Part shown: positions 1-3,624 of the stretch, piece by piece
Position numbering within the stretch: the first letter of the stretch is position 1
How the letters are laid out: each line of letters opens with the position of its first letter
From: Chloroflexota bacterium
GTDB lineage: Bacteria; Chloroflexota; Dehalococcoidia; SZUA-161; SpSt-899
Length of the DNA: 5,441 nucleotides
Reading direction: 5' to 3'
Assembly (NCBI GenBank): GCA_018657655.1
Contig: JABHWQ010000533.1
Coordinates: forward strand, 1-5,441
Translations under genes and position numbers: made by a program
The notes under the pieces: model-generated
The model's database searches: none
Told to the model about the DNA's origin: nothing
What the model saw: only the letters and a program-made list of their open reading frames with translations

Positions 1-459
1 CCAGCCGCCAACGGTCGATCCGGGGTAGCTGGAAGGGTAGAGTTTGAGCGCCAGTCCTTCCTTTTCAAGTGCCCGGTCCAGTTTTTCCCAGACGATACCC
101 GCCTGAACCGTAGCCGTGAGATTTTCTTTATCGATGGCCATCACCCGATTCATGCGGTAGAAGTCGACTACCACACCCTTCTTAATCGGCAGGACACCAC
201 CATAACCGGAAGACGCTTTGGCGCGAGGCGTCAGAGGAATTCCTTTCTGGGACGCCCATCGTATCAATTCAACCAGCTCTTCAGTCGATTCCGGTTGGAC
301 TACTGCATCGGGAATAGTATTACCAATTAAAGGCTTCAGAAGTTTAGGCATAGCTGCTATATCATGGCCATGCAGCTTCCTTTCTAGTTTGTCAAACGTG
401 ACACGATTCCCGAAACGCTCCTGCAAATAAGTCCGATCTCTGGTTTTCAACTTACCCAT
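1..459 (-). CDS. FAD-linked oxidoreductase (GlcD/PCMH type), N-terminal part only
   Basis: The reading frame is open from an ATG at 459 to the window edge (153 codons, no stop), so only the N-terminus is present. GGAGG at 465-469 lies five bases before the ATG and fixes the start. The translation matches the start of the PCMH-type FAD-binding fold of glycolate/lactate-dehydrogenase-like flavoproteins: PESTEELVELIRWA, then IPLTPRAKASSGYGG (about residues 77-91) where the family has its PRG-x-G pyrophosphate loop, then VVVDFYRMNRV, a TATVQAG strand, and PSSYPGSTVGGW at the edge, resembling the second FAD loop. Such enzymes oxidise 2-hydroxy acids or similar substrates and often pass electrons to iron-sulfur CCG domains. 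Whether this one carries such a C-terminal domain cannot be seen. It is the last visible gene of the ArsR operon, 56 bases after ZR3's UAG, with one recoding hairpin in the gap. The substrate is unknown. Confidence 0.85.
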   Translation of the reverse strand, partial: MGKLKTRDRTYLQERFGNRVTFDKLERKLHGHDIAAMPKLLKPLIGNTIPDAVVQPESTEELVELIRWASQKGIPLTPRAKASSGYGGVLPIKKGVVVDFYRMNRVMAIDKENLTATVQAGIVWEKLDRALEKEGLALKLYPSSYPGSTVGGW

Positions 460-492
460 TTTTACCTCCATCCATAACCTTGCTCAACACAC

Positions 493-507
493 GAGGCTCA
501 CGGCCTC
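493..507 (-). promoter_or_regulatory. Candidate bacterial SECIS hairpin of ZR3
   Basis: Read on the minus strand this is GAGGC-CGTGA-GCCTC, a perfect 5-bp stem around a five-base loop. It starts 14 bases after the UGA of ZR3, putting the loop 19 bases from the UGA, inside the 16-37 base window usual for bacterial SECIS elements. The loop holds G residues, as SelB-bound loops do. GCT just upstream and AGC downstream could add a weak lower stem. There is no U-tract, so it is not a terminator. Two sister hairpins with the same loop but different stems follow ZR1 and ZR2. Confidence 0.65.
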
Positions 508-515
508 TAATAAAG

Positions 516-701
516 CTAACATCAGCCTCCAATTCCTTGGCGATCCATGGTCTCTATAAAATCAATAGGATTAGCAGGCCACCATATTTTCTCAACATTC
601 ATACTTCTGCATAAAGGGCATTGTAGCTGCTCTTTTTCGCAGTTGCTAATCGCTTCAAAGTAGGTTCTACACTGGTAGCATTCAAATTGTTCTGAGTTCA
701 T
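516..701 (-). CDS. Zinc-ribbon mini-protein ZR3, predicted selenoprotein ending Gly-Gly-Sec-Cys
   Basis: The ATG at 701 opens a frame with CYQC (residues 8-11) and CPLC (28-31), a four-cysteine zinc ribbon resembling FmdB-type small zinc ribbons. C21 is extra. A conventional reading stops at UGA 522-524 after 59 residues ending GIGG. I extend it to UAG at 516-518, because the UGA is followed by UGU and UAG exactly as in sister genes ZR1 and ZR2, and by a recoding-type hairpin. The product would be 61 residues ending G-G-Sec60-Cys61. GAGG lies nine bases before the ATG, and the first Cys at residue 8 matches both sisters. The role is unknown: a Sec-Cys pair on a short tail suggests a selenenylsulfide redox or persulfide/selenide-handling site. 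Small zinc-ribbon identity is secure; the Sec extension is inference. If UGA is an ordinary stop, the gene ends at 522. Confidence 0.75.
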
Positions 702-738
702 GAATCATTTCCTCACTCAGTACTCAGTGGTATCTCAT

Positions 739-753
739 GAGACTCACGGTCTC
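739..753 (-). promoter_or_regulatory. Candidate bacterial SECIS hairpin of ZR2
   Basis: On the minus strand this is GAGAC-CGTGA-GTCTC, a perfect 5-bp stem with the same CGTGA loop as the other two. The central stem pair differs from the ZR3 element by a compensatory change (G-C to A-T). It begins 13 bases after the ZR2 UGA, with its loop 18 bases away. GGT and ACC flank it and could form a lower stem. There is no T-run after it. It lies in the gap between ZR2 and ZR3, outside coding sequence once the UAG at 761-763 is taken as the stop. Confidence 0.65.
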
Positions 754-760
754 TTGACCC

Positions 761-949
761 CTAACATCAGCCGCCGGTTCTACCCATATCACGAACTAAT
801 TCCAGGAATTCACTCACTTGATCAGATTGCTCAACATCCGCACTGCCACACAGGGAACATCTGACTTCAACTTTTTCATCTGGATCGGTTGCCATCACAT
901 CCTCAAAACCACCCTTGCATTCATTACATTTGTATCCCGTTATTTGCAT
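761..949 (-). CDS. Zinc-ribbon mini-protein ZR2, predicted selenoprotein ending Gly-Gly-Sec-Cys
   Basis: CNEC (residues 8-11) and CSLC (31-34) form a four-cysteine zinc ribbon, followed by an acidic helix-prone stretch (VSEFLELVRDM) and a RTGG end. I start at ATG 949 rather than the in-frame ATG at 961. GGAG sits six bases before 949, the upstream ATG has no ribosome site, and this start puts the first Cys at residue 8 as in ZR1 and ZR3. UGA at 767-769 would end a 60-residue protein. It is followed by UGU and UAG (761-763) and a hairpin, so I predict 62 residues ending G-G-Sec61-Cys62. It lies 35 bases after the IscA-like selenoprotein gene and before ZR3. Biochemical role unknown. The zinc ribbon is clear; the Sec-Cys tail rests on comparison of the three copies. 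Conventional end: 767. Confidence 0.78.
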
Positions 950-984
950 CACATTCTCCATTGGTAAAAACTATGATACTGGTA

Positions 985-1272
985 TCAGCAGCTTGAGCCA
1001 GACTCAGGCGTTAGAACGTAACCCTCTCCGCCAAACGCCTGCACCCAGTCAAGAACACTACCTGAAGCAAACGGTTTCACATCATCTCCAATCAATATTC
1101 CAAAGCCATCAGCTTGAATTGTCTGCTCGTTTTCTCTAGGCCCATCCAGAGCCATGCCCAGTTTGGGCCCACCTCATCCAATACCCTTGATGATAATTCG
1201 GAAATACTTGCCGGGATTTCTTTCCATTGTTCCTTGCAATTTTTCTTTGGCTTTATCTGTGATTTTGATCAT
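985..1272 (-). CDS. IscA/HesB-like selenoprotein (in-frame UGA = Sec33)
   Basis: The frame runs from ATG 1272 (GGAGGTG ribosome site just upstream) through 32 codons to a UGA at 1174-1176, then on for 62 sense codons to UGA at 985-987. The 95-residue product aligns across its length with the A-type iron-sulfur carrier (HesB/IscA) fold: ITDKAKEKLQ start, YFRIIIKGIG, then Sec, GGPKLGMALDGP, a hydrophobic core, and GEGYVLTPESGSSC. The UGA falls where IscA has its first ligand Cys (C35 in E. coli IscA), and C95 keeps roughly the spacing of the next ligand; the C-x-C end is absent. HesB-like selenoproteins are an already described family, so UGA as Sec is well supported. Likely an iron-sulfur, metal or redox variant of IscA; the exact reaction is unknown. 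A conventional caller would truncate it or miss it. It sits between ZR1 and ZR2. Confidence 0.88.
1137..1171 (-). promoter_or_regulatory. Candidate SECIS hairpin of the IscA/HesB-like selenoprotein
   Basis: Counting bases after the UGA as +1, +3 to +10 (UGGGCCCA) pair over 8 bp, one of them G-U, with +30 to +37 (UGGGCCUA). Above a small internal loop, +15 to +18 (GGGC) can pair with +22 to +25 (GCUC), leaving an apical loop near +19 to +21 that holds a G. This distance and shape suit a bacterial SECIS element read by SelB. It lies wholly inside the coding sequence, so protein constraint limits it. The fold was drawn by eye; alternative pairings exist in the upper part. Confidence 0.6.
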
Positions 1273-1293
1273 GATCCACCTCCAATTGATGTA

Positions 1294-1308
1294 AGGGCTC
1301 ACGGCCCC
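1294..1308 (-). promoter_or_regulatory. Candidate bacterial SECIS hairpin of ZR1
   Basis: On the minus strand this reads GGGGC-CGTGA-GCCCT, four Watson-Crick pairs plus a terminal G-T, with the same CGTGA loop as the two sister elements. It starts 13 bases after the ZR1 UGA and its loop lies 18 bases away. GAT upstream and ATC downstream could form a lower stem. It ends about 15 bases before the ribosome site of the IscA-like gene, so ZR1 decoding and translation initiation of the next gene could influence each other. Confidence 0.65.
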
Positions 1309-1315
1309 GTAAAAT

Positions 1316-1492
1316 CTAGCATCAGCCGCCGCTTCCGGTACGTAGTACATCAAATGTATCTTGACACCCATCCACTGGTTCTACGGCCGGACTGCCGCAC
1401 TCAGGGCATTTAGGGTCAATCCCGTATTTATCTGATTCCTTGTCCATATGTCGATTCAAACATCTTCGGCATTCGTACTCATGATTTTCCAT
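1316..1492 (-). CDS. Zinc-ribbon mini-protein ZR1, predicted selenoprotein ending Gly-Gly-Sec-Cys
   Basis: CRRC (residues 8-11) and CPEC (29-32) make a zinc ribbon close to the FmdB-type consensus (EYECRRC, then CPECGSPAVE). C43 is extra. I choose ATG 1492, eight bases after GGGAG, because it puts the first Cys at residue 8 as in ZR2 and ZR3; in-frame ATGs at 1507-1510 are possible. The ordinary end is UGA 1322-1324 after 56 residues (RTGSGG). UGC and UAG (1316-1318) follow, then a hairpin, giving a predicted 58-residue product ending G-G-Sec57-Cys58. The Cys codon is UGC here but UGU in ZR2 and ZR3, a synonymous difference that suggests it is translated. It begins 18 bases after the rhodanese stop. 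FmdB-like proteins are often labelled regulators on thin evidence; I assign no function beyond probable zinc binding and a redox tail. Confidence 0.78.
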
Positions 1493-1510
1493 CGCCAGAT
1501 CTCCCATCAA

Positions 1511-1972
1511 CTATTCAACAACCGGGTACCCTTTCGTGTTCCAATCGGTTATTCCGCCGGACATGTTATAGACTTCGGCAAAACCCAATTCCCTCATGAT
1601 CTTCAGACTCTCTGCAGTGCGTCTGCCTGTTCGGCAGTATATGAGATAAGAGCCCTCTTTATCCAATTCCCCCAGATCATTCCTGAATGTTTCGGAATAG
1701 TAATCCAGGTTGATAGCGCCTTCGATATAACCGGATTCGTATTCCTCCTGGGTTCGTACATCGAGGATTACAAAATCAGGCTCCCCGCTTCTGGCTTGAA
1801 TCATAGCTAATGATTCCTCCGCGCTGATATCGTCAAGGATCCGGAATTGCATCTCAGAATCAGAAATGCAAGTCTCACCGTACGTACCCTCACTTCTTAC
1901 AACTAATACCACAACTGCCAGAAATAGAAGTGCAAAGACTATTATAGTTTTGTTGATTTTCAATTTTTCCAT
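1511..1972 (-). CDS. Exported or membrane-anchored single-domain rhodanese
   Basis: The 153-residue protein has an N-terminal hydrophobic segment (about residues 9-25) after a lysine-rich start, so it is secreted or anchored facing the periplasm. A single rhodanese domain follows (about 46-152): the substrate-side FVILDVRTQEEYESGYIEGA motif (67-86), then the active-site loop CRTGRR with catalytic Cys113, and a GGITDW end typical of the fold. Rhodaneses move sulfane sulfur (or selenium) through a Cys persulfide; single-domain exported forms like PspE act on thiosulfate or periplasmic polysulfide. C35 just after the anchor is not in a lipobox. The gene lies 24 bases after the ArsR gene, ends in UAG, and ZR1 follows closely, so it is co-transcribed. 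Physiological donor and acceptor are unknown; sulfur or selenium supply to the downstream proteins is inference, and the periplasmic location argues against direct handover. Confidence 0.92.
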   Translation of the reverse strand: MEKLKINKTIIVFALLFLAVVVLVVRSEGTYGETCISDSEMQFRILDDISAEESLAMIQARSGEPDFVILDVRTQEEYESGYIEGAINLDYYSETFRNDLGELDKEGSYLIYCRTGRRTAESLKIMRELGFAEVYNMSGGITDWNTKGYPVVE

Positions 1973-1996
1973 GAAAAATATCCCTATTCTAAAGTG

Positions 1997-2326
1997 TTAC
2001 ATTATACTGGCCAGATCCTGATTGCTTCTAAGCTGCTCTGCAATGAAGCTCTGTACTAGATCGCATGCTTGCCCGATTTTGGGATTGGCCAAGTCATAGT
2101 GAACGATATTCCCCTCCCTGCGGGGTGCAATTATTCCGGCCTTGCGCAGCACTGCCAAATGTTGGGACGTATTCGATTGCTTCAACCCCAGTCTTTCAGC
2201 CAGTTCGTTCACCGATTTCTCGCCTTCGCGCAGTTCGTGTATGATCATCAAGCGTTTAGGATCGGCTAGCGATTTGCAGAACTCAGCCTGTAACTGAAAG
2301 ACCTCAAATCGATTCTCATCGTTCAT
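1997..2326 (-). CDS. ArsR/SmtB-family transcriptional repressor
   Basis: This 109-residue protein has the whole winged-helix fold: ADPKRLMIIHEL helix (21-32), SVNELAERLGL then KQSNTSQHLAVLRKAGI recognition helix (about 49-65), and the wing APRREGNIVHYDL (67-79). The metal-binding ELCVCDL motif of ArsR/CadC is absent. The only cysteines are C17, at the end of helix 1, and C88, in the last helix (IGQACDLV); these helices lie near each other in ArsR dimers. That hints at thiol-based sensing, perhaps of persulfide, though the positions are not those I know from SqrR/BigR. GGGAG seven bases before the ATG fixes the start. As first gene of the operon, behind an AT-rich repeated operator, it probably represses itself, the rhodanese and the selenoprotein genes. 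Confidence 0.95.
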   Translation of the reverse strand: MNDENRFEVFQLQAEFCKSLADPKRLMIIHELREGEKSVNELAERLGLKQSNTSQHLAVLRKAGIIAPRREGNIVHYDLANPKIGQACDLVQSFIAEQLRSNQDLASIM

Positions 2327-2345
2327 CCAATAACTCCCACCATTT

Positions 2346-2386
2346 GTTTTATCGCAATATTACAATATGACAATATGGTAATATAG
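2346..2386 (-). promoter_or_regulatory. Promoter and repeated AT-rich operator of the ArsR operon
   Basis: Bases 2355-2386 are four 8-bp units in tandem on the plus strand: CAATATTA, CAATATGA, CAATATGG, TAATATAG. They contain a wider inverted repeat, ATATTAC at 2357-2363 against GTAATAT at 2378-2384, of the AT-rich kind ArsR/SmtB repressors bind. A plausible promoter on the minus strand is TTGTCA (-35, 2368-2373), 16 bases, TAAAAC (-10, 2346-2351). The repeats cover the -35 and spacer, fitting repression by blocking RNA polymerase. The -10 is weak, so the promoter call is tentative; the repeat is directly visible. Confidence 0.6.
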
Positions 2387-2387
2387 A

Positions 2388-2419
2388 ATAATGCCCTGTG
2401 TCAAGACGCAGGGCATTAT
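2388..2419 (-). terminator. Intrinsic terminator of the ferredoxin gene
   Basis: ATAATGCCCTG (2388-2398) and CAGGGCATTAT (2409-2419) are perfect 11-base inverted repeats. The stem can grow to 13 bp with one G-T, leaving a six-base loop. On the minus strand it starts 16 bases after the ferredoxin stop and is followed by TTCTATATT, a modest T-rich tail. It separates the ferredoxin unit from the ArsR operon, whose operator begins two bases further on. Confidence 0.85.
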
Positions 2420-2435
2420 CACTAGTGGCTAGGTT

Positions 2436-3218
2436 TTAGGCAACGATGTTCCCTTTTACACCTATCGTGACTTCTTTAATGGGTATGCTTTTACCTGAAT
2501 CTACTATAGCCTGTTGAGCCAAGTGAGTAAGACCGCCGCAGCAGGGCACTTCCATACGTACCACTGTAACGCTCTTTATATCCGATTGGCGTAGTAGCTC
2601 AGTGAGCTTTTCCTGATGAGCCTGAGCGTCATCGAGCTTAGGGCAGGCGCACAAAACTGCGTGATCCTTAATGAAATCCTGATGGAAGTTTCCATAGGCA
2701 AAAGGTCCGCAATGAGAAGCCAGTAGTAAATCTGCCCCCTGAAGGAAAGGCGCATTTGGTGGTACCAGTGTAAGCTGTACCGGCCAGTGCGCAAGAGCCG
2801 CATCTTGCTGTACAGACGATTTTGCCTGATGTCCGTCACCAAATTGTTGCACCGTTGTCGAGGGGCAACCGCAGGGCAACGGATCAACCATCGGTAATTC
2901 CACAGTTTTTTCGAACTGCTGGACCGATGATCCTGGACATCCGCAGGGAAGCGTTTCTTTCTTCTTCATCGAGTCTAGATGTGTTTCTACCGCATGTTCA
3001 TCAAATTCGTCACTTTCCCGTTTCTCAATAGTGAGAGCTCCCTGTGGACATTCCCCAATACAGGCTCCCAGCCCATCGCAATAAATCTCGCTTACAAGTT
3101 TTGCCTTACCGTCGATGATCTCTATAGCGCCCTCGGCACAACTTAACGCACAGGCGGCACAACCATCGCACTTCTCTTCGTCTATCCTGATGATGTCTCT
3201 AACAGTTTTTGTTGCCAT
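2436..3218 (-). CDS. 4Fe-4S ferredoxin-type electron-transfer protein with CGCP repeats
   Basis: The start is ATG 3218, six bases after a perfect GGAGGT; in-frame upstream codons overlap the previous gene and lack a site. The 260-residue protein opens with a bacterial-ferredoxin domain: C17-x2-C20-x2-C23-x3-C27, then C47-x5-C53-x3-C57-P, where L50 replaces one usual ligand. The CDGLGAC form recurs in a family of anaerobe ferredoxin-like proteins, so it is probably not a mutation. A linker follows with two copies of LPCGCP-x3-VQQF (90-102 and 115-126) and a degenerate SSVQQ (134-138). The C-terminal part (about 145-260) has C170, CAC (190-192) and VPCCGG (224-229), likely further cofactor or thiol sites. 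It sits 17 bases after the CPGQDT mini-protein gene and ends in UAA before a terminator. Cytoplasmic electron transfer is likely; the partner is unknown. Confidence 0.88.
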   Translation of the reverse strand: MATKTVRDIIRIDEEKCDGCAACALSCAEGAIEIIDGKAKLVSEIYCDGLGACIGECPQGALTIEKRESDEFDEHAVETHLDSMKKKETLPCGCPGSSVQQFEKTVELPMVDPLPCGCPSTTVQQFGDGHQAKSSVQQDAALAHWPVQLTLVPPNAPFLQGADLLLASHCGPFAYGNFHQDFIKDHAVLCACPKLDDAQAHQEKLTELLRQSDIKSVTVVRMEVPCCGGLTHLAQQAIVDSGKSIPIKEVTIGVKGNIVA

Positions 3219-3235
3219 TTCAATACCTCCTGGAA

Positions 3236-3469
3236 CTATTCGGTTTCTTCCGTTAATCTTTTCCACCGCTCCTCACCCAGGCACTCACGTGCCGATTTGC
3301 ACCAGTTAATACAGGACGGTACTTCTTCCTTGTACACCCAATTCCTGCATTGCGAACATCTTGCCTTGAGTTCACTTGACCATATTTCATTTTTGGTTCC
3401 ACAATTGGAACATGTAAACTCTTCAACGGTTCGCCATCTGGTATCCTGTCCGGGACATTTTGCTGCCAT
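3236..3469 (-). CDS. Cys-rich zinc-ribbon mini-protein (CPGQDT type)
   Basis: The start is ATG 3469, nine bases after a G-rich ribosome site; a TTG 48 bases earlier also opens the frame but would overlap the likely transcription start. The 77-residue product begins MAAKCPGQDTRW, has a four-Cys ribbon (CSNC at 20-23, CSQC at 38-41), then C53, C57 and C63 in PSCINWCKSARECLGEE. I recognise this layout (CPGQDT start, ribbon, C-x3-C-x5-C-L-G end) from small proteins in anaerobic bacteria, often next to phosphohydrolase or iron-sulfur genes; no function is known to me. It probably binds zinc, and the C-terminal cysteines could hold a second metal site. It is the first gene of a two-gene unit with the ferredoxin-like protein. 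Confidence 0.82.
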   Translation of the reverse strand: MAAKCPGQDTRWRTVEEFTCSNCGTKNEIWSSELKARCSQCRNWVYKEEVPSCINWCKSARECLGEERWKRLTEETE

Positions 3470-3500
3470 TATTCTCGTCCCCCCTTTCAAGTCTTGAGCT

Positions 3501-3545
3501 ATTATAGGACGGTTCAATAATATGAGTATATGATATAGATCACAT
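3501..3545 (-). promoter_or_regulatory. Promoter with CRP/FNR-type site ahead of the mini-protein/ferredoxin unit
   Basis: On the minus strand a perfect TATAAT (3501-3506) has no recognisable -35 box. An 18-base imperfect palindrome at 3528-3545, core TGAT-N4-ATCA, is centred 30 bases before the TATAAT. With a start 6-7 bases downstream of the -10, its centre is at about -41.5 to -42.5, the class II activation position of CRP/FNR regulators. A site of this type would suit an FNR- or HcpR-like regulator responding to oxygen, nitrosative or redox state; which one is inference. Confidence 0.6.
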
Positions 3546-3566
3546 TGCGCCAGGCCTATGAAAAGA

Positions 3567-3600
3567 AGAGATCGTCCCTTATTTAAAAGGGGCGATCTCT
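3567..3600 (-). terminator. Intrinsic terminator of the membrane iron-sulfur oxidoreductase gene
   Basis: AGAGATCGTCCC (3567-3578) pairs with GGGGCGATCTCT (3589-3600) over 12 bp with one G-T, extendable by two T-A pairs inside, with a six-base AT-rich loop. On the minus strand it is followed by TCTTTTC, a T-rich tail. It lies 24 bases after the UAA of the upstream gene. The T-run on the other side is weaker, so it mainly serves the minus strand. Confidence 0.9.
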
Positions 3601-3624
3601 CGTGATTATCTCAAGGGAACAGGA

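Noticed and set aside
493..524. Hammerhead-ribozyme resemblance: CUGAUG at the gene end followed by a hairpin with CCGUGAG.
   Set aside because: In a hammerhead the stem follows CUGAUGA directly and GAAA comes after it. Here 10 or more bases intervene, GAAA is missing in all three copies, and there is no matching cleavage strand. The CUGAUG comes from the Gly-UGA-UGY context.
767..775. C-terminal Gly-Gly of the three zinc-ribbon proteins as a ubiquitin/ThiS/MoaD-like activated tail.
   Set aside because: The proteins are zinc ribbons, not beta-grasp folds, no E1-like (ThiF/MoeB) gene is visible, and the conserved UGA-UGY-UAG plus hairpin explains the ending better: Gly-Gly is probably not the true C-terminus.
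949..987. A second Sec codon at the final UGA (985-987) of the IscA-like gene, extending it about 12 codons to another UGA.
   Set aside because: The extension runs through the ribosome site and start of ZR2, has no conserved character, and the nearby TGATAC/GTATCA inverted repeat overlaps the UGA instead of lying 16-37 bases after it.
972..987. TGATAC-CA-GTATCA inverted repeat followed by TTTTT as a terminator between the IscA-like gene and ZR2.
   Set aside because: The stem is short and AT-rich with a two-base loop unless opened further, so at most a weak pause. Tight gene spacing argues for one operon.
1174..1371. A short open frame ending at the 1174 UGA with a start at 1371, and the idea that the IscA-like gene is a pseudogene.
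   Set aside because: The upstream part overlaps ZR1 in another frame. The good ribosome site is at ATG 1272, and homology continues in frame past the UGA.
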